The notes beneath the pieces are model-generated. The model ran no database searches. It saw only the letters and a program-made list of their open reading frames with translations, and was not told the DNA's origin. Below are positions 49,590-62,805 of a stretch of DNA of 64,000 bases, one piece after another. This stretch comes from Molanna angustata (lineage: Eukaryota > Arthropoda > Insecta > Trichoptera > Molannidae), in contig OY754979.1 in NCBI GenBank assembly GCA_963576475.1, positions 28,365,578 through 28,429,577 on the forward strand. The letters run 5' to 3'. Made by a program: the position numbers and the translations under genes. Position 1 is the first letter of the stretch. Each line of letters starts with the position of its first letter.

Positions 49590-49765
49590 AAGGGCACTTT
49601 GAATATAACTATTACAGGTTGTTGTAAGACTCGCGGAAGAAGTGAGTTTTCAGGTGTTTCCTGAATAGTGCTAAGTTGTCGATTTGCCTCAGTTCAGGTG
49701 GTAGTTTATTCCACGCTGCTGGTCCAGCCACAGCAAAAGCACGATCACCGAAGGAAGTATGTACA
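49590..49765 (-). pseudogene. CR1-like LINE C-terminal fragment
   Basis: The minus strand reads FGDRAFAVAGPAAWNKLPPE, then LRQIDNLALFRKHLKTHFF. This matches the common WNxLPxxLRxxxSLxxFKxxLKTxLF end of CR1-like ORF2 proteins. Confidence 0.65.
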
Positions 49766-49805
49766 TAGGTATAGAATATTAGTTAAAAAAAACACGTTCT
49801 AAATG

Positions 49806-49972
49806 AAATATTTATAAAAATAAATAAAAAACACAGTTTTAATCCAAAAATGAGTAAGACTTTAATGAGTCTAAGCGCTTTCGCCGAACACAGCCGGCAT
49901 CCTCAGAGGCTCATTAAAGTCTTACTCATTTTTGGAATAAAACTGTGTTTTTTATTTATTTTTATAAATATT
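49806..49972. mobile_element. Hairpin locus with hammerhead-like motif (Penelope-type terminal repeat), copy 2
   Basis: Inverted arms AACACAGTTTTAATCCAAAA and complement, about 70 bp each, flank a core containing a hammerhead-like motif. The right flank GAACTTCCACAGTG is the complement of the left flank of the hairpin at 33527, so both belong to one family. Confidence 0.6.
49873..49906 (-). ncRNA. Hammerhead-ribozyme-like motif
   Basis: The minus strand reads CTGAGGA, T, the hairpin GCCGG/CGGC, then GAAAGCGCTT. All core elements CUGANGA and GAAA are present, with the same extra U as at 16178, and stem III is the palindrome AGCGCT. Confidence 0.6.
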
Positions 49973-50097
49973 TTATTTATAACTATGAACTTCCACAGTG
50001 TTAACGAAAAAACTTTGAAATTATTAAAAACACGTTCCTCCACTATTAACAATTCAATCGGTTCCTATAAACTTTATACCTGTACGTTTGTATTCAT

Positions 50098-50330
50098 ATC
50101 CCATAATGTGGGATAACCAGCGACAGGTATGCGGGTGTGCATATTTATTTATAATATAACTAAGCTTAACTTTATAATCTTGGCTGCTTCGGGTGGTGAA
50201 CCTCATCGTTGAATCGTGTAAGATTTTATTTTACTTGTTGTATTTTCGATTTCCCGGCTCTAAAGGGACACCCGAAAACGATGACGATACTAAAGAGTGG
50301 AAGCACTATTCTAAGTCGGTGCCTCACAGC
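50098..50330 (+). repeat. Dispersed repeat X, copy 4
   Basis: GTGGGATAACCAGCGACAGG at the start and GTGGAAGCACTATTCTAAGT near the end, with TTTTCGATTTCCCGGC between. Confidence 0.6.
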
Positions 50331-50906
50331 TGAATATAAAAGAAACATTAATCTGAATATATAAGATTCATATAAATTCAAATGGTAGAGCGAAAAGAAC
50401 CATAGATCGGTCAATATTATAATTTGTATGACTAAGGACGATGATTGAAACGGATCTATGGATAATGTCAAAGTCGACGTCCATGTTGTATTCGCAGACA
50501 TGTTGAAATTATATCATGGCCTGATTTAGACTATGCGTCTATGGTCTTATTATTATATCTATGCAATTCGCTTTTAAATGTTTGCCCGTAGATAAATAGC
50601 GGGGTAAGTACCTACTTGGTGGTGCATAATATACTCGCGTCATGTATTATGTCTTATGTGATATTATTATTTCACTACATGCAATTATTGCAACTAGTAC
50701 GATTTACTTTGTTAATAACATATGCTAATGCGACAATTATCTGCAAATTTGTCCCACTTTCATAAACGGAGGTAGGTATAAACATGACACTTAAGTAGGG
50801 GCTTATGTACGAGAATACTATGTAGGTACGTTGTTTGTAAAAAACAAATCGCTTTAGAGTGTAATCTTTGATTTTATCCTTATATATTGAGAACAGTTTT
50901 TTTTAT

Positions 50907-51093
50907 CAGGGGGCAAGTCTGGTCCAACCGGCGAAATCAAAACCCTCGTGATTACCCATATCATGGATATAATTATCATATGGAGTTCTATGATATCTAA
51001 AGATATTATAGAACTCCGTATAATAATTATATCCATGATATGGGTAATCGTGAGGGTTTTGATTTCGCCGGTTGGACCAGACTTGTCCCCCTG
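50907..51093. mobile_element. Near-perfect palindromic MITE, copy 3
   Basis: Ends CAGGGGGCAAGTCTGGTCC and GGACCAGACTTGTCCCCCTG, with arms of about 85 bp and very few mismatches. I see no convincing target duplication. Confidence 0.78.
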
Positions 51094-52645
51094 AATTCAC
51101 TCTTCGATAAAACACGCTGTTTAATTAAATAATTTACTCTTTTAAGTTGTATAAAACAAAATATAAAATTTACATTGATTCATAGTGCCAATTATAAAGT
51201 TCTAGATTAGGATGTAACCACAGACTTTTGGTCTATAGACATAACGTAAGAAAAAATTATCGGCACACACCTTGTGACTGCGCCACCGAAATTTTGTGGC
51301 AATCAACATAACGTATCTGAATATTTTTGGAATGGTTCGGAATGAAAATTGAAATAGTACTCAAGACTAATTAATATCTAAATGTCCATGTTGTTAACAA
51401 AGGGTTAAGTTTCGAAAAGCAAATAATTTTACTGCTATATAAATGTGTCAATTGTATCCTATTTATATTTAAACATTGAACGTTTACTAAGTTCCTCCTC
51501 ACTTTGTGTACGAATTTCCTGGCCTAAAGTCGCAGCTTATATCAGATCTGTATATTTATTACTCCGTGGAAGTAACAAAATAAACAAGTCAATGCTACTT
51601 AAACTTAAAAAGGACAAAATGTTCATTGTTTGTATGAAAAATATTTAAAAACAACATAGTATATTTAAATTTCGATAGTTTCGGTATTTAAGAATAAGGT
51701 GATAAATATGTAAGTACCTCATAAATACGAAAAATTAATTATGTGATAATTTATATACAACTAGCGACTTATAATCATAAATATACGTTAAATAATAGTT
51801 ATTTCATAAAATTAATTATTCATTATATTTAATTTTGCTCATAATATTATTGCTTAGATATACATAATTGATATACAGTAAAAATATTCAAGTAACTGTG
51901 ATTTATGTGCGGTGAACTATGCATAGATAATAATATGTTGAAGTCTTAGATTATATAATGGTTGAAGCATCTTATATTTAATCTATAACTGGGTTAATGT
52001 TGGACCGAGGGCAATATTTTTTTCAAACGCCCATATTGCTGGCCGTCTTTTGTTTTATGTTCACCTTTCAATACATATTGTAAATCTCCGATATTAATAA
52101 TTGAGATGTCAAACTGATTTCAATTCTGACAGCTCAAAGTGGCCCCACGGTCCGCCATGTTGGATTTATGACGACCGCTCGCGAGATGAGTTGATGTTTT
52201 CAAAGGCCACAACATTGAATATTGTAATTAGTGTTGGCAATACTGACAGAATACGATGTGGAATAACAGTTTTCTATTTCTAGTAGGTACACGTTAATTT
52301 AAATGCCATAGAGTATAATTACGAACATATTTGACAATCTGGCAAATTTAATTCTACGGAGTTGCTAACATTTTAAATATTAGTTACTCTGCAAATTTAT
52401 GAACACTTTGCTTTTATAAATCAAACTAAACTCTTTTTTATTGTTTTTGGGGATATGTCAAAAACCAAATTTTATAATTTTTATTTTGTGACGAATACTA
52501 CAGAAATAATCTATCCAACTTAGCGTGATAGGTATATATGCTGTCACATCTGGCATAGTTTAGTTTCTTGAATCTGACAACACTAAGAAATCTAACCAAT
52601 GCAAAGATTAAAAAGGATTTATTAAGTGAAACGGTCTATTCCTAT

Positions 52646-52977
52646 CATAGATTTTTATTATAATATACTAGATGTCGTAGTTAACAAATTTTGTATGAAT
52701 CAAAGTGATGCATTTTTCCGGGGGATTTTTGACGTTTTGGTGGGCAGACCACATCGTTTTTCTATAGAGTATAACGACTTATGTGAATTGTTTTCGGATT
52801 TATTTGTCTAAAAAAACATTTTAATTATTAAAGTTTAGAGAACAGTTATCTAGGATGTGTTTAAATGTATTGAAAACTGAAATATGTTGCCAACCAAAAC
52901 GTCAAACGCGCGATATTCCATGACTCTTTTTGCATGGAGTAGGTACTACATCTAGTATATTATAATAAAAATCTATG
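52646..52977. mobile_element. hAT-like MITE, copy 3
   Basis: 332 bp between perfect 8-bp duplications ATTCCTAT (52638-52645 and 52978-52985). The inverted ends of about 30 bp start CATAGATTTTTATTATAATA. Confidence 0.82.
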
Positions 52978-53064
52978 ATTCCTATCAATTATTGAGATTT
53001 CTTTCACATACATTGAGAAAAAAAAAATTCAAAACTCCGTTAAAAATTCTAAGTAAATAAAAAA

Positions 53065-53175
53065 TAGGTGAGATGTGTAGGAAAAAACACCCAAGTGTCA
53101 ATCTTTCTTTTATAGGGTGCACACCAGCAAACCTGTCGCTGGTTGGATATGTTATGATGGCATGAACGAATGAAT
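53065..53175 (-). repeat. Dispersed repeat X, copy 5 (partial)
   Basis: GGTGCACACCAGCAAACCTG and TCGCTGGTTGGATATG match the 5' half of the family on the minus strand. Confidence 0.5.
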
Positions 53176-54925
53176 TGTTCTTTCAAAACAATATTTTTTC
53201 TCGGTATATTTTTGTGAAAATAAAATGTCGTTTAACAATGCATATGTATTTAAGAATTAACTGAATCTTATATTATATTTGTATGATTTTGAGTTTTGGA
53301 GCTGCCCGCTCCGTCGCGTCGTCAGGCAAGTACCTATACAAAAAAATATTTTGTCATTTGAACGGTCTGGTCGGTTCCAAATCCACTAGCGAAAAAACAA
53401 ATTGTTTGTTGTAAATATAACACAGAAGAGAGAATCTATAGAAATAGCGCTAAAATTATCCAAACTCAATGTTGCCATTTGAATTGAGGAATGGGGTGCA
53501 ATGTGGGGGTAGACACACCCTTAAAATGTTCAGGGCCGAAACACCTCCAATATTATTTGAAATCTCTAATGAACTTTTAATAATAAGTCAGATAATTTAT
53601 TGTAAATAAAAAAAAATCTTAATATCAAAATAAATTCAGATTTGCAAAATTATATAAAAAAATGTGATTTATTAGATGTAAAGTTCCTTAAAATTAAATG
53701 TTTTTGCTGTAAATGTTTTGAGTTTAATATATCGAACAAGTTATTGAAAAATCGTAAAAAAATTACTGTTGCAGCGACATTTGCAAATTGTGGTAATTTA
53801 AGAATATCTCGACAAAAAATTAACAAATCAGTCACACTATTACTAAATATTTGACTAGCCAATTTAACTTTCATTATTTGATTTTTAAACTGTATATATT
53901 GTGAGCGCAATTTGTTGCCAATATGAAAATATTCTTCCTTTTGGAGTTCACGTAATTTCCCTATATAATTACAGTCTATATGTCCAAATCCGTTATCTAT
54001 AAATATCTGTTTACATTGTCTCTTCTGTGAAATATAGAGAGTAATAATACGTGTTTTTTTATAATGGGATGGAGTCTTGCAGAGGGTTTCCTCGGAAGGT
54101 CTGGTACATTTTAATTAGATTTGAAATGTTGAGAAACTTGAAAAAGTATCAACATCGATAATTTTTGTAAGTTGCTTTCTGACACATATAATTTTCGAAA
54201 CATAAAAATATACTTCCGAGTACGTTGTTCAAATATTGAACAACGAATCCGATGGTAATAATATAAACATATTATATTTTACAAGTAGGTAAGTACGCCA
54301 CCTTTGCAGTAGTGCTTTCGGGCAAAGGAAAAACTTTGCCTATTACGGAATGCGAAAAATTTCGCGGGCAGACATTAAATTTGGAACGAGGAACGGTGAG
54401 ACTAGCTTTTTTTGCAGTGTTGCAAGTTTAAAAAATGTTAAAAAAGAATTTTAACGGAACTCAAACGAGAGGGTTGGTAGGAAAAGTAGGAACAGTATCA
54501 GTGTTGGGAATTTTTATTCTTTCTATACCTAATACTACATATTTGATACCTACTCGACATTGATATCCTATGACACTTATTGTCAAATTTTAAACGAGTA
54601 TACGAAATAACGTTTCATTGTATTAAAACAGTGATCGTCCCTATTTGTAATTTAATTATGAATTCAAGGTTTATGTACAAAATTGCAAGTTTATATTATT
54701 TCTGCATCTACATCAATATTTTATGTCACAGAAATAAGAATAAGCTATTCCAAATTATAACAAGGAAACACTTTCATAATATTTCCCAATTGAAATTGTG
54801 GAAAATTGTGTGTATAATATTCTAGATAAAATAAATTTGTTAAAAATGTAGTTATAAGCATTCGTTTAGAACTATAAAAACGGCAAATTAATCAAGTGTG
54901 AAAATATATTTTACAAAAATGTTCT

Positions 54926-55812
54926 TTAAGAGGGTGACTGCTGCCAATGTACCTATTTTTTTCATTTGAATTTGCATCATTACTACAAAACGAATCATTT
55001 TGAAAAAATAAACTAGTTAGTTTGGATATTAATAAAGAAAAATATTCCATAACTTTTTAATTATGTTCTGAATATATTCTTGTACGAAAATAATAAGCAT
55101 ACCCCGATTTTTGACATTTATCTTAAATTTCTAAAAAAACTATAAGGTATAGAGCATATAATTTTTTTATAAATAAAAGAAGACCAAAATATCTGGGAAA
55201 ATACGATGTAACGATGTTTAGATGGGTCGGTGGCAGAGCGGTTAGCGCGCTGGGTTACTAATCTAGTGTTCGCGAGTTCGAATCCTGCCTTGACCGATTT
55301 CGTTCACCTATAGCACAAGCATTTATTTGCTTATTTTAGGGAACGTAGGAAGATGTATAGGTATGTACTTGTTTAACAAGGACATATTATTTTTTTGTAA
55401 AAAAAAACGTTGCTTTAATGCATCAGGTTAAGTTAATAAACTAAAAAAAAAAATATTTCGCAATGGCGCTGAATGGAAAATAAATGTTTTTTGGTTTTAT
55501 TTACTAAACCTGAAGCATTAATGCAACGTCACATCATATTTTACTAGATATTTTTGTATTCTTTAATTTAAAAAAAAATATGTTGAACTACGCCTTTTTT
55601 TTACTTAAAAATATAAGATAAACGTTGAAAATCGGGGTATGCCATTATTTTTCTACGAGGATTTGTACAGAATATTATCAAAAAGTAAAGGTATATTTTT
55701 CTTTATTAGTACCCAAAATATTTAAATTATTTTTTTCAAAACGATTTGTTAAGAAATAATGATGGTATATCAAATTGAAAAATGGGTACGTTGGCAGCAG
55801 TCCCCCCCTTAA
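54926..55812. mobile_element. TTAA-flanked foldback MITE, copy 3 (carries a SINE)
   Basis: TTAA at 54926-54929 and 55809-55812; the same ends and arms as copies 1 and 2. A family B SINE lies in the centre. Confidence 0.8.
55218..55395 (+). mobile_element. tRNA-derived SINE, family B, nested in the foldback MITE
   Basis: Head GGTGGCAGAGCGGTTAGCGC, B box in TTCGCGAGTTCGAATCCTGC, tail CTTGTTTAACAAGGACATAT. Comparison with copy 2 of the host MITE shows the uninterrupted site ATGTAACGTTGCATTAATGC; a short duplication ACG(A/T)TG flanks the insertion. Confidence 0.8.
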
Positions 55813-57450
55813 AGGAACTCTATTTCTTTTTAAAAATAATTAAATTCAATACGATAATTATAAATATATTGAAAAATATTTATTTACATTTCGCGAATAA
55901 TTCTTTATATCATTGATAGTCCATAACTTTAATTTACTGACATATATGTATACAAAATAGACATGTATTATTTGTTATTTTCAGATTTCTGTTACTTTTC
56001 TTGCATTAATTATCAAAGAAAACTTTAAAAGTGATGTTCGTACCAAGATACCCAATTTCTTGTATATTTAAACGGAATTACCTTTACAAAAAATGCATCA
56101 AATTTCTTGCAAGTTTTTATGTGTACATAAAAAAAACACGGTAAGTAAAAACGTAGGTACTTACTTCAATAGGTTAGCGTTTTGATTGTATTGAAATAAA
56201 TATTTTTAACTATGGGTTTCAAATTTCTAAACATTTTTGGTTCCAAAAATAACAGGGGAACAAAATAATGAAATAATATTGTTCAGTAATATCTGTGGAA
56301 TTGGGAATATGTATTTGAAATTCGAAAGTAGTATATTTAGTTGCAGGTGTGGGATTCTTGTGTATGTAAATTCAAATATTTAAAAATCGAATACAACGTC
56401 GAATACCATCGCTAATTAATCGGCCATTTGCGATTTTATTTCATTGCGAAACATAATTAAGTCATTAAACGACTCGTTTATAACTTGACAAACATTATGA
56501 GGATTAAATTTTTGTATGAGATACAATTGAAATTAAGGACCGAAAATTATTCAGCAATAAATATTACTACGAAATGATTTTAAATTAAATTCATTTATGT
56601 TCATTAAAATGTAATAAAGCTTCTATAGCTGTATATACATTTTTAACGAATAATGTTTTTCCTTCCTTTTATTTTTACTCCATTATATTTTTAGGTTTTT
56701 CTTTTATAGTTTTTTTTCTTGTGTTGTTTTTGAAAAAGTTCGAGATGTACCTACTACTACAATGTACATATTTTATATAAAAAAATGATTTTTTTAGTTG
56801 GGGTGTTGCGGCTCTTTTCGATATTTTTAAAAACTTTGGAAATATAGGCAGTTAAACACATAAAATTATCATAAAAAATGTTTTTTTTTTATAAAAAATG
56901 TTTAGAATTTTTTGAAAAAATAAATATGAGATTTTGTATTTGTCTATATTTATACCAATTTTCAGGTTATATGGTTTTTGAAATATAAGGAAAAATAAAG
57001 TAAAAATTCAAAAGTTGATAACCCCTGACTGAAACAAAAATTAAAATTCTGAGTATAAAAGTTTTGTAGGCCTACAACTGTCTATATATTCTGAAATTTT
57101 GGGCTCTGTAAATTAAGCGGATCAAAAGTTATAAGGGACGGACGGACACACTAATACTCCGAATTCTGAGTAAATCCATATTATGTATACCTATAGAACA
57201 TATATGCTGGGAGCCTCTAAGTTGGTGTTTTTTGACATCAAAGTTGGAAAAACCGTGAAAAATATAGACCCTGCATACAAAACTTGCATATCTTGGCTTG
57301 ATACTTTGTCGATATGTTAAGAGAATAAAATACTCTTGAAGAAATCGACATTTGGACTAGTGATCGCGCAGAGATCAAAATTCGATCGTTATTCATGAAG
57401 TTTAATAAGTCAATGGACCTGATCTATGATAAAAAATCAAATATTCATCA

Positions 57451-57800
57451 AGGGGTGCAATGTTTTCTTTTCACATATAGCAAAGTATTGATTGTATCAC
57501 AGTAGATAATGTATTTTTCTATAACATGTTCTATATTTGAATTTACAATAACTGCGTCTGACAATACGTGTTTGACATTGTCAGTATAAAGGTAACAATT
57601 TATGGTTTAACGTAAAATATTTAATGTATTGGTAATATATTAAGCATAATTTTTATTATTATTCTGACGATATGCCTTGCACCAAACGCGTCAATAATGA
57701 AATGAATTTTAATGGAACAAATACTACCAAATAAGTATTATTTTTTATATTTGTAATATACCTATCTACATATAATTTTTACTTATTGCACCCCTTTTAC
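57451..57800. mobile_element. Possible MITE with AAGGGGTGCAA ends
   Basis: AAGGGGTGCAAT at 57452 and its complement ATTGCACCCCTT at about 57785 face each other 330 bp apart. The arms are only 12 bp and no second copy was seen, so this is tentative. Confidence 0.3.
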
Positions 57801-58489
57801 ATAATAAACTTTAACTTTGTCAAATATATTGTTATTTCGATTTGATGATATGATATTCAATGGATTCTTGTATCTGCGTTATGTCTATATTGACATATAC
57901 CTACCTAATTAAAATAATATAAAATATTTTTGCACTTTTGTACATATGCAATAGTCAATGTTTGTCATTGAATATTTTATACGTTTTTAATTAAGATAAT
58001 ATACCGTATTACAAACAGAAAATGACAATGGATTTTTGACAAGTTCATAAAAGGAACAAGCACACAATGTGGTCATATAGTTCCGTTTGTAAATAGGTAG
58101 GTCCGTGTCATGTGACAAAAGGCGGGATCCGAATTGTGTTATTTGAATGGCTGAATGTGCGAATTATTCAACAGCCACAAAGGTGACGTGCTGTGATTTA
58201 CAACATTATAACATTCATACATATGTAGGTACCTATCTACCTACGTCATATCAAAATCAATCGAGAAGTATTAGAAATTTGAATTTGGATAATTGTGTTC
58301 GAGAATTTTACAAGTTTTGATTATTTATTGGAGAAATATATATTATATGATTATATCTACCGGTATGTAAGAAAATTTTTATGTAATTATAATATGCAAA
58401 CCATTATCGATAGTTAATTCGGTGTCACTATTTTTACGACCGGAATTGGCGGGAAAAGCGTTTTTCCCGCCAAAAAGTGTCTATTTCCA

Positions 58490-58795
58490 CGACAAATTTT
58501 CTGACGTCGTCTATGTTTTTAGGTCATTTATAACCATAGAAAACGCAGATAAATCAAAATACAAAAATATTTACCTTTGTCATTTTTTCAATGGTCATAA
58601 AAATGCATCATGGAAACCAACTTGAAGAAAAAATAAATAATATTGGCATCTTATTACATTTACTTAATTTTATTAATCATTTTTTCATCGAGATCTACAA
58701 TTATAACAAAGTATAAACAAAGGTAAATATTTTTATAACTTGATTTATCTGCGTTTTCTGTGGTTATTTTTGGTTTTCGTCTATGGTTGAGTCGT
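58490..58795. mobile_element. Foldback element, about 300 bp
   Basis: Inverted arms of about 65 bp contain GAAAACGCAGATAAATCAA and ATATTTACCTTTGT at 58535-58580, with their complement at 58716-58768. No copy elsewhere in the window is clear. Confidence 0.55.
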
Positions 58796-59859
58796 GTAAA
58801 TACCTAGTCGTAGCCTAGTTAATTTGTTTATTTAATTCTTATGAATTTGCAATTTTTTTTATATTTTTATTATAGTACCATGTCTGAGTTTATTTGTTTG
58901 TATTAATTAATTTGTTTATTTGCTGATTTTTGGCACAAATCTAATATGATGCAATGCCTTGAAAATAAAAAAAGCTTGCTTATTCATGGTTGAATTGGTT
59001 TTTAAATATAAAAAAATGAGAAATTTGAATGGTTTATTGTTTTTTATATGTAGTACAGGTACCTACTCACATTTTAAAATAAATAAATAATAAAAACATA
59101 TTTTTCAGGTTATAAGAAAAACAAGGATTAAATTATGATGTTGAAAATATCGCCATATATATTCCATTTTTAAATTATGTGCTCTTATTCCGTTTACCGC
59201 ACAACATTATTACTTTTTTATTTATTGTTGCCATAATATGAAATGGTCAAAATAGCAAATGTAGCAATGGACAAATTAATAACATTCTTATTCAAGATAT
59301 TATTGTTATTACCATTCTATTATCTCATGTGTCGAAAACATGTACGTATCATTTCCGTCATTTTGTATATAGTACACTTACCTACTTACACATCACTATA
59401 ATGTGAATCTACCTACTTGTCTAATTTAGGTAACATTTTTATCTCCTATTTCCTTTCGATATTCAAACCCAAACCGCAAATGATCAATTCGATTTCTAAA
59501 TTTATTTTGAAATAACATCTACGTGTGTCGTATTATTATTGCAATCGTCATTTTAAATTTAGATCATAAATAATTCTCATTGTAAAACAATAATTATAAT
59601 TATTTTTTGGCTCATTTGTTTATATGTATAAGAAATATGCGAATTATCAATGGTGAATCATAAAAATTTGTATATACCTATTGTTTTAAATATCATTTAC
59701 GAAATACCTAAACAACTTGGGTAGGTATGTTTCCATTTTTTCTGAATATAATTTAATTTCCTTTTCTTTGCTTTGTCATTTTTTTGCTAGATTAATAGGC
59801 ATATAATGATTTTTTTGCTCGTTTTCGATATCAATATATTTGCTGTTGTATATATTATA

Positions 59860-60075
59860 GATATCACCAAATTTCTTGAGCCTTTTCGTCGTGAAGAGGG
59901 GCGGTTTTTGAATCTTTTCGCCGTTTGCACATATTATACTAACAAGTAAAAAGTCACAAATTTGCACATATTATACTAACAAGTAAAAAGACACAATTTT
60001 GCACATATTTTACTAACAAGTAAAACGACACAAATTTACGATCTGCGCACCCATATGACGGCTTTAAGTTGTTTT
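59860..60075 (-). mobile_element. Short TIR element, copy 4, with internal tandem triplication
   Basis: It is the reverse orientation of the copy at 9250, with TTTCTTGAGCCTTTTCGTCG and TTTACGATCTGCGCACCC. Three 37-bp tandem units (59934-60044) based on TTTGCACATATTATACTAAC expand the middle. Confidence 0.6.
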
Positions 60076-60354
60076 ACGATACTATATCTACATTTTGTTA
60101 TATTACTTAGTAAATAAATTAGTTGGTTGGAATAAATTACCAATTAGCCCGAAGACTCCGTCCATATGACACTATTTGTCCTGTTCACTCCCGAGATGGC
60201 TGCTCTTTAGACAATACAAAGAAACTATAGCATATTTCATACTACTACCACTAAGTCTGCAACAGGATTTTCAATCACTGATGCCCTCGGTCTGCCCACG
60301 ACCGTCCTACATGGAGGAAGACCATTCAGTGGGTGATTGAGTTTAGCCGCCATC

Positions 60355-60490
60355 CTTATGAGGTCAAGGCAGGTGTGTGGGGATCCACGCACATGTAGTG
60401 CTTATTTATTTAAGGTTGTGAACACCTGCATATCTGTCGCTGGTTACCCTACATTGTGCGATTATTCTGTGATGATATGTGTGTATCTGT
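60355..60490 (-). repeat. Dispersed repeat X, copy 6
   Basis: Contains GGTGTGTGGGGATCCACGC and TGTCGCTGGTTACCCTACAT. Confidence 0.5.
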
Positions 60491-60814
60491 GTAAATAATA
60501 TGACGCGATTTTGCTTAAGTATTCTTAACAAAGTATAGGGTTGAAAACAGAATAAATACCAGTCTATTTACGTTTGTTTTAAAATGGAAAATAAATAGCT
60601 ATTGATGATAAGAAATCATCGAATCTTTCTTTGGCAACTATCAATCAATCAACCTTTATATGGTAACACTGATCTTTAATGGTAACGAGTTATATGTATA
60701 ACAATTTAACATGTACATATGTAGGTATCTGTGTGCGTGTAGTACAAAATTGGTAATTGCTTAAATTAAAGGAAAATCATGTGGAATTGAACGAATCATA
60801 TTTACTAAGACATA

Positions 60815-60960
60815 TTATATCGCCGATCACCATGGCATAAGTGGAAAGCCGATTGGCTTTAGTGCCGGCGTCCTGGGTTCAATTGCCAGCAGAGGAGGAA
60901 TTAATTAACCATAACCATCACGCCCTTTCCTTATTTGGGGTAGGCAGAGAGAACCGAACG
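60815..60960 (+). mobile_element. tRNA-derived SINE, family D (single copy seen)
   Basis: A-box-like GGCATAAGTGGAAAGC and B-box-like GGGTTCAATTGCC, then GGGGTAGGCAGAGAGAACC. Assigned from the promoter boxes and the lack of a full tRNA fold. Confidence 0.4.
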
Positions 60961-61064
60961 CCAGACTCCTTTCTCTTGACATACTTTTCTCGCTTAGTTC
61001 ACGTCCATGCATCTTCTCATACACGCTCTTCTGTTATTCTTACTTCTAACGTCTCCATCTTTCA

Positions 61065-61370
61065 AAATTCCATTTATGTGATCGTGCCGACTTCTACTTT
61101 TCTTTTTCTTTCTCTGGTTTTAGGCCGAAGGCCTGTTTTTTCAGTCGGAGACTGCCTCTTGTGATCTGGATGTCCAGCTGTCACTCCATCTTTTTGCTGG
61201 TCCCCCTTGCTCTACGACCCTCCGGGACTTCCTCTACTTGTCATTCTTCTTTTATCAGCCATATATACTTTTTTTGTCAGACGACCATCACTCATTCTTT
61301 CTATGTGACCAAACCACCTTAGGGCATTCACTTCACACGCAAACCTTATTTCTTCTTTGGACTGGAAACA
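61065..61370 (-). pseudogene. LINE ORF2 C-terminal fragment
   Basis: The minus strand reads EEIRFACEVNALRWFGHIER, then MSDGRLTKKVYMADKRRMTS. It is close to the fragment at 9430 on the plus strand. Frameshifts follow. Confidence 0.65.
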
Positions 61371-61469
61371 TTAGTTAGTTGGAATAAATTGCCATAAAGG
61401 CAATATACTCGCCATATAAACATGGTTTTAGGGAGTTTTAAATAAAATTAATATTTTTAAATTAAGTTC

Positions 61470-61690
61470 ATTATCTGGAAGTATGCTTTAGTGTGAGTGG
61501 TCCTATAAAGTGGAATAGATTGCCTCCAGATGTCCGCAGTGGACAAAGCAAGAGCACTTTCTCTAAAGGACTGAAAACAGCTTCGTTTCGTAGAGAAACA
61601 TAAGACCGATAAAGGACTGAAAACAGCTTCGTTTCGTAGAGCAACATAAGACCGATGGAATGATCCTGAATCATTAAACGGCGCTTTATA
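61470..61690 (+). pseudogene. CR1-like LINE C-terminal fragment with a 50-bp tandem duplication
   Basis: The plus strand reads SGPIKWNRLPPDVRSGQSKS, then FSKGLKTASFRRET. The segment AAAGGACTGAAAACAGCTTC is duplicated with a period of about 50 bp at 61566-61665, which breaks the frame. Confidence 0.65.
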
Positions 61691-62438
61691 AATTATTTAT
61701 TATTATTATTTTAATCAGCATCTCGGTTATTTAAAAAAATTCATACACAAAACCCACTATTTTAAGCCCGACCGGAAGAAATTGATATTTAGCAATAAAT
61801 AAGTCACTTGTACAGGGTGGATGAAAGTGTTTATTAAGTAAGTATAATTTATCTATCGTCTGTTGCTATTCCTAGAAATACCTGTGTGTACTTTTGTTAA
61901 ATGTATCAGGTACACATTAAAAATATGTATTTATTCAAATCACACAATAACCTTTATTTAGATTTTAATCGAACATTATAAAATATTACCCACCATAGAC
62001 AAGTGGGTACTTTCTTTACTACTCGCTGTTATATTCCATTCGGGCGAACACCTGGCAACACCTGAGAAGCCCGATATTCTAATTTTAAATTTCAAATAGC
62101 GCCATAATAGCGTTCTACGTAGCCAGCCAATAGACGAACGGACACTTCTATGATATCAACACCTTAGGCCATGGAAAATTAATAATTCCAACGAGACGCA
62201 ACCAACACATGAGCTTTATCTTTGTATTAAATGTCAAATTCGAAGGATAAATTGTGTCGTTGGTTGGTGATTGCAATTTTAACTTTGATATAGTCGTATG
62301 TATATATGAAAAATAATAGGTAATAATTGCATAGATATTATATTGTGATGCAAACAATTACTATCGATGTATTGCTAGTGTTATGAGAACATTATTATAT
62401 TTTAAATTAAATCAGTACCTACATACGCTAAGCAGATA

Positions 62439-62616
62439 GATTCTGATTCGTTTCAGAGTACGAAAACGTCTAAATCAACGGGCGACCGTGGATAAAAGGA
62501 TTTTATCCGCGCGGTGTGACGTAATGAGTCCCGTATAAATGCAGTCACCTTTTTTGACATATCTCATGTTATTCATTAGACGGATAAATTTAGACGAATC
62601 AGAATAGGACATAATA
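62439..62616 (+). mobile_element. MITE, TGTCCnATTCTGATTCGT ends, copy 3
   Basis: ATTCTGATTCGTTTCAGAGT at the left and GAATCAGAATAGGACATAAT at the right; it is followed directly by a second copy in the same orientation. Confidence 0.72.
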
Positions 62617-62805
62617 TGTCCAATTCTGATTCGTTTCAGAGTACGAAAACGTCTGTAACCAACGGGCGACCATGGATAAAAGGATTTTGCTCGCGCGGTG
62701 TGACCTAATGAGTCCCGTATAAATGCAAGCACCTTTTTTAAATTTCTCATGTACCTACTAAAATTCAGACGGATAAATTTAGACGAATCAGAATTGGACA
62801 TATTA
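62613..62805 (+). mobile_element. MITE, TGTCCnATTCTGATTCGT ends, copy 4 (tandem)
   Basis: Starts AATATGTCCAATTCTGATTC and ends GAATCAGAATTGGACATATT. It shares only the junction sequence ATAATATG with copy 3. Confidence 0.72.
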
